Shown: in pieces, positions 54,067 through 64,000 of the stretch
Layout of the letters: the number at the start of each line of letters is the position of its first letter
How positions within the stretch are numbered: position 1 is the stretch's first letter
Assembly: GCF_013409425.1 (NCBI RefSeq)
Contig: NZ_JACCAC010000001.1
Coordinates: 2,356,001-2,420,000 of the forward strand
Direction of reading: 5' to 3'
DNA: 64,000 nt
DNA from: Nocardioides perillae
GTDB lineage: Bacteria > Actinomycetota > Actinomycetes > Propionibacteriales > Nocardioidaceae
Notes under the pieces: model-generated
Seen by the model: only the letters and a program-made list of their open reading frames with translations
The model's database searches: none
Told to the model about the DNA's origin: nothing
Position numbers and translations under genes: made by a program

Positions 54067-54351
54067 GTGCTCACCCTCACCGACAACGCCCGCTCCATCG
54101 TCGCCGACATCACCGGCCAGCCCGGCGTCCCCGAGACCGCCGGCCTGCGCATCACCAGCGAGGACACGCCGGAGCCGTCGTTCGCGGTCTCGGCCGCGCC
54201 CGAGCCGCAGCCGGGCGACCAGGTCGTCGAGCAGGGCGGCGCCACCGTCTTCCTCGACGCCGTCGCCGCTGCCGAGCTCGACGACAAGGTGCTGGACGCC
54301 GGCGTGGACGACGGCGGCAACGTCAGCTTCGCCCTCGGGCTGCAGGGCTGA
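54067..54351 (+). CDS. HesB/IscA-like protein lacking cysteines
   Basis: A 94-residue protein whose pattern (MLTLTDNARSIVADI at the start, GLRITSEDT, QVVEQGGATVFLD in the middle) matches the HesB/IscA A-type iron-sulfur carrier fold. The three cysteines that bind cluster are missing, so it is unlikely to carry Fe-S and may have another ligand or role. The GTG follows a GGAAGG site. A perfect 15-bp hairpin lies 33 bp after the stop. Confidence 0.8.
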   Translation: MLTLTDNARSIVADITGQPGVPETAGLRITSEDTPEPSFAVSAAPEPQPGDQVVEQGGATVFLDAVAAAELDDKVLDAGVDDGGNVSFALGLQG

Positions 54352-54384
54352 CGCCGCCCCTCGCCCGTCGCGCACACGCGCCAC

Positions 54385-54417
54385 CGAGGGCCCCGCGACG
54401 CGGTCGCGGGGCCCTCG
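54385..54417 (+). terminator. Perfect 15-bp terminator-like hairpin
   Basis: CGAGGGCCCCGCGAC (54385-54399), loop GCG, and its exact reverse complement (54403-54417), between the HesB-like gene and the next. No T tract, as usual for actinobacterial hairpin terminators. Confidence 0.75.
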
Positions 54418-54439
54418 TCGTGCCTCGCGGCCCGGCTGG

Positions 54440-54445
54440 CAGGAT
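54440..54445 (+). promoter_or_regulatory. -10-like hexamer of NADP oxidoreductase gene
   Basis: CAGGAT ends 6 nt before the ATG at 54452. Confidence 0.35.
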
Positions 54446-54451
54446 CGCGCC

Positions 54452-55459
54452 ATGAGCACGCCGACCCGTGAGGTCCACCTCGTCCGCCGCCCGCAGGGCT
54501 GGCCCGTCCCGGAGGACTTCGCGGTCGTCGAGACGGAGCTCCCCGACCCCGGCGCCGACCAGGTGCTCGTGCGCAACACCTGGATGAGCGTCGACCCCTA
54601 CATGCGGGGCCGGATGAACGACGTCCGGTCCTACGTGCCGCCCTTCGCGCTCGGCGCGGCCATGGACGGCGGCGCGGTCGGCGAGGTGGTCGCCTCGGGC
54701 GACGAGGCCGTGCCGGTGGGCGCGACCGTCGTGCACCAGGCGGGCTGGCGCGAGCACGCGCTGCTCGGCGCGCGCCACCTGCGGGTCGTCGACGCCGAGG
54801 CGGTGCCGCCGCAGGCGTGGCTCGGCGTGCTCGGGATGCCCGGCCTCACGGCGTACGTCGGGCTCACGCGCGTCGCCGAGGTGCGGCCCGGCGACACGGT
54901 CTTCGTCTCCGGCGCCGCCGGAGCAGTCGGCTCGGTCGCCGGCCAGGTCGCGCGCGAGCTCGGGGCCGGCCGCGTCGTCGGCTCGGCGGGCTCGCCGGAG
55001 AAGTGCGCGTGGCTCACCGAGGAGCTCGGCTTCGACGCGGCCTTCGACTACCACGACGGCCCGGTGGCCCGGCAGCTGCGCGACGCGGCGCCCGACGGGG
55101 TCGACGTCTACTTCGACAACGTCGGCGGCGACCACCTCGAGGCCGCGATCCTGCGGATGAACGACTTCGGCCGCATCGCCGCGTGCGGTGCGATCGCCTC
55201 CTACAACGAGGAGCAGCCGCCCCCCGGGCCGCGCAACCTGATGATGCTCGTGAGCAAGCGGCTGCGCGTGCAGGGCTTCATCGTCACCGACCACGGCGAC
55301 CTCGCCCCGGAGTACACCGCCCGCGCCGCGACCTGGGTCGCCGACGGCCGGCTGCGCACGCGCGAGACGGTGCACGAGGGCCTCGACGAGGCGGTGACGG
55401 CCTTCCTCGACCTCATGCGCGGAGGCAACCTCGGCAAGATGCTGGTGCGGCTCGGCTGA
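54452..55459 (+). CDS. NADP-dependent zinc-free MDR oxidoreductase (CurA/PTGR-like)
   Basis: A 335-residue zinc-free medium-chain reductase. NTWMSVDPYMRGRMNDVRSY, the glycine-rich VFVSGAAGAVGSVAGQVAREL and YFDNVGGDHLEAAILRMNDF are typical of NADP-dependent 2-alkenal or curcumin reductases, which reduce alpha,beta-unsaturated carbonyls. The ATG at 54452 is preferred because an upstream reading crosses the hairpin. No zinc ligands are present. Confidence 0.9.
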   Translation: MSTPTREVHLVRRPQGWPVPEDFAVVETELPDPGADQVLVRNTWMSVDPYMRGRMNDVRSYVPPFALGAAMDGGAVGEVVASGDEAVPVGATVVHQAGWREHALLGARHLRVVDAEAVPPQAWLGVLGMPGLTAYVGLTRVAEVRPGDTVFVSGAAGAVGSVAGQVARELGAGRVVGSAGSPEKCAWLTEELGFDAAFDYHDGPVARQLRDAAPDGVDVYFDNVGGDHLEAAILRMNDFGRIAACGAIASYNEEQPPPGPRNLMMLVSKRLRVQGFIVTDHGDLAPEYTARAATWVADGRLRTRETVHEGLDEAVTAFLDLMRGGNLGKMLVRLG

Positions 55460-55500
55460 GCCCCGGGTGGCTCGTGGCGTGGTCGTGGCGTGGGCCCGGT

Positions 55501-55953
55501 TCAGTCGCGCACGACCGCGCCGCCGTAGGCCTGCCACGCCTCCATGCCGCCGGCGAGGTCGTAGGCGTCGGTCAGCCCGTGCTCGGCCAGCACCGCCAGC
55601 GCCTCGCCGGAGCGCCGGTCGGTGCGGCAGTAGACGGCGTAGGTCGCGCCGGGGTCGAGCGCGCGCACCTGCTCGACGAAGTCGGGTGCCGCCAGCGGCA
55701 GGTTGCGCGCCCCGGCGATGTGGCCGGCGGCGAACTCCTCAGGGGTGCGCACGTCGAGCAGGACGGTGCCCGGCTCGGCCATCCGCTCCGCGAAGTCCGG
55801 GGCGTCGAGGGAGGGCCCCTCAGCCGAGTCGGCGGGCGCCTCGTCGGCCCCGGAAGAGCCGCACCCGACGAGGGCCGGCCCGAGCGCCAGCACCGCCAGC
55901 GCGAGCCAGAGCAGGGTCCGGACCGGGCGCGTGGCCGGACGGGTGGAGGGCAT
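55501..55953 (-). CDS. Lipoprotein rhodanese-like protein
   Basis: A 150-residue protein with a lipoprotein signal peptide (lipobox LVGC) and a rhodanese domain. VLLDVRTPEEFAAGHIAGAR and the active-site loop YCRTDRRSGEAL with the catalytic cysteine are intact. It may transfer sulfur or sense redox outside the membrane. The ATG has a TATGCT box 6 nt upstream. Confidence 0.9.
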   Translation of the reverse strand: MPSTRPATRPVRTLLWLALAVLALGPALVGCGSSGADEAPADSAEGPSLDAPDFAERMAEPGTVLLDVRTPEEFAAGHIAGARNLPLAAPDFVEQVRALDPGATYAVYCRTDRRSGEALAVLAEHGLTDAYDLAGGMEAWQAYGGAVVRD

Positions 55954-55959
55954 GGGTCG

Positions 55960-55965
55960 AGCATA
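55960..55965 (-). promoter_or_regulatory. -10-like hexamer of rhodanese gene (leaderless)
   Basis: TATGCT on the minus strand ends 6 nt before the ATG at 55953. Confidence 0.5.
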
Positions 55966-56000
55966 GGAAGCGGCGCGAAACCCGGCCGGAGCGCCCTGCG

Positions 56001-56006
56001 TAGGGT
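56001..56006 (+). promoter_or_regulatory. -10-like hexamer of pepN (leaderless)
   Basis: TAGGGT ends 6 nt before the GTG at 56013. Confidence 0.5.
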
Positions 56007-56012
56007 GGCGGC

Positions 56013-58513
<2,501 letters not shown>

Positions 58514-58517
<4 letters not shown>

Positions 58518-59365
58518 GCGGGAGGGCGCGCCGGCCCGGGCGCACGGTGCGGACCCGGGTCACCGAGCACCTCGTCGACGGCAGCACGCGCCGCCACGAG
58601 GACCGGCTCGCGACCGAGGAGCCGCTCGAGGTGCGGCTGGCCTGGCCGGGCGCCCTCGCACGCCGGGCCTGGGTGACCATGCGGACCCCCGGTCACGACT
58701 TCGAGCTGGCCGCCGGCTGGGTCGTCCACGAGGGTCTGGTGCCCCCCGGCGAGCTGCGCGACGCGCTGGCCGGCGTCGCCTACTGCACCGACGTCGACCT
58801 CGCGCCCGAGCAGGAGTTCAACGTCGTCACCGTGACGCTCGCCGCGCCGCCCGCCCGCGACCCGGGCCACCGCCACACCGGGCAGTCCAGCGGGTCCTCG
58901 GCGTGCGGGGTGTGCGGCAAGGACAGCGTCGAGGAGGCGCTCGCCGTGCCGACCTCGGCCAGCGAGCGCTGGGCCGGACCGCTGCCCACCCCCGAGGTCG
59001 TGCGGCTGCTGCCCGACCGGCTGGCCCCGGGTCAGCAGGTCTTCGGCACCACGGGCGGGGTGCACGCCGCGGCGCTGGCCACCGCCGACGGCGAGGTCCT
59101 GGTGGTGCGCGAGGACGTCGGCCGGCACAACGCCGTCGACAAGGTGACCGGGGCCCGGTTGCTCGCCGGCGACCCGGTCGCCGGCGCCTGCCTGGTGGTG
59201 AGCGGCCGGGCCGGCTTCGAGCTCGTGCAGAAGGCGCTCGCAGCCGGCACCGGCTCGCTCGTGGCGGTCGGCGCACCGACCAGCCTCGCGGTCGACCTGG
59301 CGCGACGGGGAGGCCTCGCGCTGTACGGCTTCACGCGCGGCGGGCGGACGGTGCAGTACGCCTGA
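58514..59365 (+). CDS. fdhD: Formate dehydrogenase accessory sulfurtransferase FdhD
   Basis: A 283-residue sulfurtransferase that inserts the sulfido ligand into the molybdenum cofactor of formate dehydrogenase. The CxxC loop SACGVCGKDSVEEAL carries the sulfur-relaying cysteines, and VREDVGRHNAVDKVTGA is the characteristic RHNAVDK-type block. It starts by overlapping pepN; no formate dehydrogenase is in the window. Confidence 0.93.
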
Positions 59366-59444
59366 GCCGGCCGCCCGCGTGGCCGGGGTCCGGGTCACCG
59401 GTGGGTCCGGTTCTCCACCCATCCGGGTGGTCGCCGGCTCCGGA

Positions 59445-59467
59445 TGGTCTGTGACCTGTCCAGACCA
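59445..59467. promoter_or_regulatory. Inverted repeat upstream of CHRD gene
   Basis: TGGTCTG (59445-59451) and CAGACCA (59461-59467) with a 9-nt gap, just before the CHRD start at 59484. Possible operator or leader hairpin near the ribosome site. Confidence 0.35.
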
Positions 59468-59483
59468 CTTCCCAGGAGCGCAC

Positions 59484-59987
59484 GTGAACCCCTCCCGCAA
59501 GGCCCTCGCCCTCGCCGGCACCGCCGCCGTCGTCCTCGGTGGCGCCGCCGCCCTCAGCCCGGTCGGCCCGGCGTCGGCCGGCCACACCAACACCGTCGTC
59601 TCCGCCGAGCTCGACGGCCGGTCCGAGGTCGGCTCCTCCCGCGCCATCGCCGGTGACCCCAACGGCACCGGCTCCGCCTACGTCTTCGGCGTCGACGGTG
59701 ACCCCCGCACCCTGTGCTACGTGCTCGAGGTCGACAAGATCGGCCAGGCGCGCGCCGCGCACATCCACCGCGGCGAGGCCGGCAGCAACGGCCCCGTCGT
59801 CGCCTTCCTCGCGGCACCCGGCGACGGCGACGCCGCCGACTGCCTCACCGAGGGCGAGCCCGGCAAGTTCGCCGACGGCCAGACGGTCGCCGACATCCTC
59901 GAGAACCCCGAGGAGTACTACGTCAACGTGCACAACGACGAGTACCCCGGCGGCGCCGTCCGCGGTCAGCTGGTCTTCGAGCAGTGA
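59484..59987 (+). CDS. Secreted CHRD-domain protein
   Basis: A 167-residue protein with a signal peptide (KALALAGTAAVVLGGAAALS, cleavage near ASA-GHTNTV) and a CHRD domain: VSAELDGRSEVG, AAHIHRGEAGSNGPVV and YVNVHNDEYPGGAVRGQL, where the HIH and NVHN histidines are conserved. CHRD domains are of unknown function in bacteria. The GTG follows AGGAGC. A 14-bp hairpin lies 5 bp after the stop. Confidence 0.88.
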   Translation: MNPSRKALALAGTAAVVLGGAAALSPVGPASAGHTNTVVSAELDGRSEVGSSRAIAGDPNGTGSAYVFGVDGDPRTLCYVLEVDKIGQARAAHIHRGEAGSNGPVVAFLAAPGDGDAADCLTEGEPGKFADGQTVADILENPEEYYVNVHNDEYPGGAVRGQLVFEQ

Positions 59988-59992
59988 GACCT

Positions 59993-60023
59993 GCGCCCGG
60001 CGCCGCACAGCGGCGCCGGGCGC
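59993..60023 (+). terminator. Perfect 14-bp terminator-like hairpin after CHRD gene
   Basis: GCGCCCGGCGCCGC (59993-60006), loop ACA, exact reverse complement (60010-60023). Followed by a C/T-rich stretch. Confidence 0.75.
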
Positions 60024-60072
60024 TCCTCCCCCGGGCCCGGCGTGGGTCCGAGGAAGTGTCGGTGGCGACTCC

Positions 60073-60078
60073 TAGGGT
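60073..60078 (+). promoter_or_regulatory. -10-like hexamer of sbcD (leaderless)
   Basis: TAGGGT ends 6 nt before the ATG at 60085. Confidence 0.5.
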
Positions 60079-60084
60079 CGCGGC

Positions 60085-61263
60085 ATGCGCCTGTTGCACA
60101 CCTCCGACTGGCACCTCGGCCGGTCCTTCCACCGCGAGGGGATGCTGACGCACCAGGCCGCCTTCGTCGACCACCTCCTCGACGTCGTCGAGCGCGAGCG
60201 GGTCGACCTGGTGCTCGTCGCGGGCGACGTCTACGACCGGGCGCTGCCGCCCGTCGACGCGGTCGCGCTCGCCGACGAGGCGCTGGCGCGGCTCGCGGCC
60301 TCGCGCGCACGCGTCGTCGTCACCAGCGGCAACCACGACTCCGCGCGCCGCCTGGGCTTCGGGTCGCGGCTCGCCGATGCCGCGGGCGTGCACCTGCGCA
60401 CCACCCCCGACACCGTCGGGGCGCCGGTCCTGCTCGAGGACGAGCACGGCGCGGTCGCGGTGCACGGGCTGCCCTACCTCGACCCCGACGCGGTCCGCGA
60501 GTCGTGGTCGCTGCCGGCCCGCTCCCACGAGGCCGCCCTCACCGAGGCCGTGCGCCGCGTGCGGGCCGACCTGGCCGGGCGACGGGCCCGCAGCGTCGTG
60601 CTCGCGCACGCCTTCGTGGCCGGTGGCGAGCCCAGCGAGAGCGAGCGCGACATCGCGGTGGGCGGCGTCGACCGGGTGCCGACCAGCGTGTTCGCCGGCT
60701 TCGACTACGTCGCGCTCGGCCACCTGCACGGCCCGCAGGTGCTCGCCCCGCACGTGCGCTACAGCGGCTCCCCCCTCGCCTACTCCTTCTCCGAGGCCGA
60801 CCACGTCAAGGGCTCGTGGCTCGTGGAGCTCGGCGCCGACGGCGTCACCTCCGCCGAGCTGGTCGAGGCGCCGGTCCCCCGGCGCCTGGCGCGGCTGCGC
60901 GGCACCCTGGCCGAGCTGCTCGGCGACCCGCGCCACACCGCGGCCGAGCAGTCCTGGGTCCAGGCCACCGTGACGGACGCCGCCCGGCCGGCCCAGGCGA
61001 TGGAGCGGCTGCGCCGACGCTTCCCCCACACGCTGGTCCTCGCGCTGGAGCCTGCGGGCGGCGCGGGACCCGACGTGCCCCGCGCCCGCACCGAGGGCCG
61101 CAGCGACCACGAGGTCGCGCTCGACTTCGTGGCCGACCTGCGCGGCGGGCCGGCCAGCGAGGCCGAGGCCGCCCTGCTGCGGCTGGCCTTCGAGTCGTGC
61201 TGCGGCGACCGCGACCAGGACCCCGTCCCCCGCCCGGGGCCCGAGGGGGCCGGTGCCGCGTGA
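60085..61263 (+). CDS. sbcD: DNA exonuclease SbcCD subunit D
   Basis: A 392-residue calcineurin-like nuclease, the Mre11-type subunit of the SbcCD complex that cleaves DNA hairpins and processes ends. MRLLHTSDWHLGRSFH, LVAGDVYDRALP, VTSGNHDSARRL and LGHLHGPQVL are the five metal-binding motifs. Its stop overlaps the sbcC GTG by 4 bp. Confidence 0.95.
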   Translation: MRLLHTSDWHLGRSFHREGMLTHQAAFVDHLLDVVERERVDLVLVAGDVYDRALPPVDAVALADEALARLAASRARVVVTSGNHDSARRLGFGSRLADAAGVHLRTTPDTVGAPVLLEDEHGAVAVHGLPYLDPDAVRESWSLPARSHEAALTEAVRRVRADLAGRRARSVVLAHAFVAGGEPSESERDIAVGGVDRVPTSVFAGFDYVALGHLHGPQVLAPHVRYSGSPLAYSFSEADHVKGSWLVELGADGVTSAELVEAPVPRRLARLRGTLAELLGDPRHTAAEQSWVQATVTDAARPAQAMERLRRRFPHTLVLALEPAGGAGPDVPRARTEGRSDHEVALDFVADLRGGPASEAEAALLRLAFESCCGDRDQDPVPRPGPEGAGAA

Positions 61264-64000
61264 GGCTCCACCACCTCCGCATCAGCGCCTTCGGCCCCTT
61301 CGCGGGCACGGTCGAGGTCGACCTCGACGAGCTGTCCGAGGCCGGGCTCTTCCTGCTGAGCGGGCCGACCGGTGCCGGCAAGACGAGCGTCCTCGACGCC
61401 GTCTGCTTCGCGCTGTACGGCGACGTCCCCGGCGACCGCGCACAGGCCCGCAGCCTGCGCTGCGACCGGGCCGCACCCGAGGCGGCCCCGCGCGTCGAGC
61501 TCGAGGCCACGCTCGCCGGCAGGCGGCTGCGCCTGGTCCGCTCGCCGGCGTGGGAGCGGCCCAAGCGGCGCGGCAGCGGCACCACCCGGCAGCAGGCGTC
61601 GGTGAGCGTCAGCGAGCGGGTCGGCGAGGAGTGGCGCCCGCTCACCCACCGGCTCGACGAGGCCGGCCACCTGGTCGCCGACCTGCTCGGGATGACGCTG
61701 ACGCAGTTCACGCAGGTCGCGCTGCTGCCGCAGGGACGCTTCCAGGCGTTCCTGCGAGCCCGCTCCGAGGAGCGGCACGCCCTCCTGGCGCGGCTCTTCC
61801 GCACCAGCCGCTTCGAGGACGTCGAGCGGTGGCTGCGCGAGCGACGCGTCGAGCTGCGCCGCACCTCCGAGGCCCACCACCGAGCGGTCTGCGACCTGGT
61901 GAGCCGGATCAGCGAGGCCGCCGGCGAGGCCGTGCCCGAGGCGTGGCGCAGCGCGGGCGACGCGACCACGCTCGACCTGTCCGGCCCGGCCGACGACGAC
62001 GCGCTCACCGCGTGGGCCCGCAGCCACCTCGAGGCCGCGGAGCGCAGCGCCGAGGCGGCGTCGACGCGGGTCGCCGCCGCCACCGAGGCAGAGGCCGTCG
62101 TGCGCGCCGCAGCGGAGTCCGCGCGGCAGCTCCACGAGCACCACACCCGGCTCGAGCGTGCCCGGCGCGAGCAGGCCGAGCTCGACGCGGCGGCGGCCAC
62201 CGCGGCGGCCGAGGTGGCGGCCCTCGACGCGGCACGGCGCGCGGCGGGCGTCGCGCCGCTCCACCGTCGGGCCGTGGAGACCACCGCCGCGCTCGCAGCC
62301 GCCGAGCGGGAGGCCGCCGACGCGGTCGGCGCGGTCGCCGACGGGCTCGGCGTGCTGGTCGTCGAGCGCGACGAGGTCGCCCGGCTCCGCTGCGCCGCCG
62401 AGGAGGCGGTCGGCGAGCTGCGCGCGGCGCTGTCGCGCGCAGAGCGGTTGCCGGTGCTCGTGCGCCGCCACCGCGAGAGCACCCGCCGCACCGACGCAGT
62501 CCTGCGCGAGGCCGCCGACGTCGCGGCCCGGCGGGCGGGCCTCCCCGCCCGGCTCGACGACCTGGAGCGGGCGGTGGCGGCCGCGCGGCAGGCCACGACC
62601 GACCACCGCGCGGCCGCCGCGCGCGTCGCGGAGCTGGCCGCCCGGCTGTCGGCACGCCGCGACGCGGAGCGCCTCGAGGCCGAGCTCGCCCGCGCGCGCT
62701 CGGTGTGGCTCGACGCCCGCCAGCTCGCCCTCGCCGCCCACGAGGAGCTGCTCGCCGTGCGGCAGGCCCGCATCGAGGGCATGGCCGCCGAGATCGCCGT
62801 CGGGCTGGCGGTCGGGGCGTGCTGCCCCGTCTGCGGCTCCGACGAGCACCCCCGCAAGGCGGCCACCGCCCCGGGCGCGCCGGACGAGCACGCGGAGCGC
62901 GCGGCGCAGCGTCGCCTCGACGACGCCCGGGCGAGCGAGCACCTGCACGACCAGCAGGTCCGCGACCTCGCGACCCGGCGGGCGCTGGCGCTGGCCCGGG
63001 CGGGTGACGCGTCCGGGGCCACAGAGTCGACGACGGAGCAGCTGGCCGGCGCGCTGGCAGCTGCCGAGGCGGAGCACCGCACCCTCGGCACCGCTGCCGA
63101 GCGCCTCCCCGGCGCCGAGCGAGCCTGGGCCGCCGCCCAGGACGAGGCGACGGAGCTGGCCGCCCGCGCGGCGGCGCTGACCACCGAGGCCGCGACCCTG
63201 CGTCGGGGTGCTGCCGAGGTCGCCGACGAGCACGCTGCGCTGCTGCGCGACCTGCGGGCGGCGGCCGCCGTCGCGGGCGCTGTCGTCCCGGGCGCCGACG
63301 ACGGCACGGGTGCCGGCACCGGCGAGGACGTGGACGCCTCGGCCACGGTGGCGCCGCCGCTGGGGACGGCCCACGGCCTCGTCGAGGCGCTCGAGCACGC
63401 CCGCCGTGACCAGCAGGGGCTCGTCGAGCGGTGCCGCCGGGCCGAGAAGGCCCTCGACACCGCCGCCGCGGTGACGCGGCAGGCGGCGGCCGCCGCCCAC
63501 GCGGTCGCGGCGGCGGCGACGGAGGCAGGTTTCGGGCACGGTCCCGGTGCGGTGTCGGCCGCGGTCGCGGCCTCCCGAGCCCCTGCCGAGGTCGAGGCGC
63601 TCGAGCGGTCGGTGGCGCGACACCGCGACCGGTGCGCCGCGGTCGCGGCCGTGCTCGCCTCCCCCGACCTCGACGACGTCCGCGACCTGGCTCCCGACGC
63701 GCTGCCGGACCTCGACCGGCTGGGGCACGAGCACCGCCTCGCCCGTGACGCCGTCGGGTCGGCACGCGAGGAGGCCGCGGCCGCCACCGCGCGGGCCGAG
63801 CGGCTCGCAGCCCTCGCCACCGACCTCGACGACGCCGCGGCCCGGTGGGCACCGGTGCGGTCGCAGCTGTCGGTCGTGGCAGGCCTCGCGTCGTTCTGCG
63901 AGGGCCGCTCGCCCGACAACCGGCTGCAGGTGCGCCTCTCGGCCTACGTGCTGGCCCACCGGCTCGGCCAGGTCGTCGCCGCGGCCAACGAGCGCCTGGC
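61260..64000 (+). CDS. sbcC: DNA exonuclease SbcCD subunit C (3' partial)
   Basis: The Rad50-type ATPase of SbcCD, open to the right window edge (913 codons seen). The start VRLHHLRISAFGPFAGTVEV leads to Walker A SGPTGAGKTSVLDAV and the Q-loop region LLPQGRFQAFLRA. Long Ala/Arg/Glu coiled-coil arms follow, with the zinc hook CCPVCGSDEH near codon 522. The C-terminal signature and Walker B lie beyond the window; the final LQVRLSAYVLAHRL segment is just before them. Confidence 0.95.
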   Translation, partial: MRLHHLRISAFGPFAGTVEVDLDELSEAGLFLLSGPTGAGKTSVLDAVCFALYGDVPGDRAQARSLRCDRAAPEAAPRVELEATLAGRRLRLVRSPAWERPKRRGSGTTRQQASVSVSERVGEEWRPLTHRLDEAGHLVADLLGMTLTQFTQVALLPQGRFQAFLRARSEERHALLARLFRTSRFEDVERWLRERRVELRRTSEAHHRAVCDLVSRISEAAGEAVPEAWRSAGDATTLDLSGPADDDALTAWARSHLEAAERSAEAASTRVAAATEAEAVVRAAAESARQLHEHHTRLERARREQAELDAAAATAAAEVAALDAARRAAGVAPLHRRAVETTAALAAAEREAADAVGAVADGLGVLVVERDEVARLRCAAEEAVGELRAALSRAERLPVLVRRHRESTRRTDAVLREAADVAARRAGLPARLDDLERAVAAARQATTDHRAAAARVAELAARLSARRDAERLEAELARARSVWLDARQLALAAHEELLAVRQARIEGMAAEIAVGLAVGACCPVCGSDEHPRKAATAPGAPDEHAERAAQRRLDDARASEHLHDQQVRDLATRRALALARAGDASGATESTTEQLAGALAAAEAEHRTLGTAAERLPGAERAWAAAQDEATELAARAAALTTEAATLRRGAAEVADEHAALLRDLRAAAAVAGAVVPGADDGTGAGTGEDVDASATVAPPLGTAHGLVEALEHARRDQQGLVERCRRAEKALDTAAAVTRQAAAAAHAVAAAATEAGFGHGPGAVSAAVAASRAPAEVEALERSVARHRDRCAAVAAVLASPDLDDVRDLAPDALPDLDRLGHEHRLARDAVGSAREEAAAATARAERLAALATDLDDAAARWAPVRSQLSVVAGLASFCEGRSPDNRLQVRLSAYVLAHRLGQVVAAANERL

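Overview
The window is 64 kb of very GC-rich DNA from an actinobacterium, most likely a Nocardioides-type member of the Nocardioidaceae. This is inferred from the complete Pup-proteasome locus, RbpA, the lnt-ppm1 pair, a vitamin B12-dependent lysine 5,6-aminomutase operon, a DUF222/HNH gene and the heavy use of GTG starts. It reads as ordinary chromosome with one repeat-rich accessory pocket. I saw no rRNA, tRNA, CRISPR array or prophage. Both window ends cut a gene (arc at the left, sbcC at the right).

Region 1 (1-14895) is a conserved co-oriented block: proteasomal ATPase arc, a 25-residue membrane microprotein, dop, pup, prcB, prcA, pafA, a lipoprotein FKBP, the WYL regulators pafB and pafC, tatA, tatC, a small unknown gene, a diacylglycerol kinase-family gene and a HelY/Mtr4-like helicase. 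Pup is conjugated by PafA, removed by Dop and delivers substrates to Arc-PrcBA. PafBC is the DNA-damage activator usually encoded beside it.

Region 2 (14896-30200) starts with a bidirectional array of 26-bp repeats. It then holds an SDR gene and a lysine-catabolic operon (truncated kdd remnant, kamD, kamE, kal). A 560-bp non-coding stretch with strong dyads follows, then lnt-ppm1-fxsA, rbpA, an MFS transporter, a glycerophosphodiesterase, an HTH-MurA fusion with its own operator, a zinc alcohol dehydrogenase, a PhoD-like phosphatase and a Cys-rich microprotein.

Region 3 (30200-44850) is accessory in character: methyltransferase, DUF3072, MOSC, DUF1232, a secreted nuclease/phosphatase-fold protein, a doubly frameshifted DinB-like pseudogene, a short UvrA paralogue, an alpha/beta hydrolase and a GNAT enzyme. 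An XRE-cupin regulator sits divergent from a frameshifted benE followed by a heliorhodopsin gene. Then come two opposed 26-bp repeat arrays with a DUF222/HNH endonuclease gene between them, and a comB-like phosphatase.

Region 4 (44850-64000) is mostly housekeeping and metabolic: an amylosucrase, an MFS transporter, an M50 peptidase, an aldo/keto reductase, a D-amino-acid-type PLP enzyme, a cyclophilin lipoprotein, a flavin reductase, a cysteine-less HesB-like protein, an NADP oxidoreductase, a rhodanese lipoprotein, pepN-fdhD, a CHRD protein and sbcD-sbcC.

Two window-wide observations stand out. First, many single genes carry a -10-like hexamer (TAGGCT, TAGCGT, TACCGT and similar) that ends exactly 6-7 nt before the start codon, which implies widespread leaderless transcription. 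Second, the 26-bp GAGGGGTC repeat arrays always lie just downstream of a stop codon, with GAGGGGTC on the coding strand of the preceding gene.
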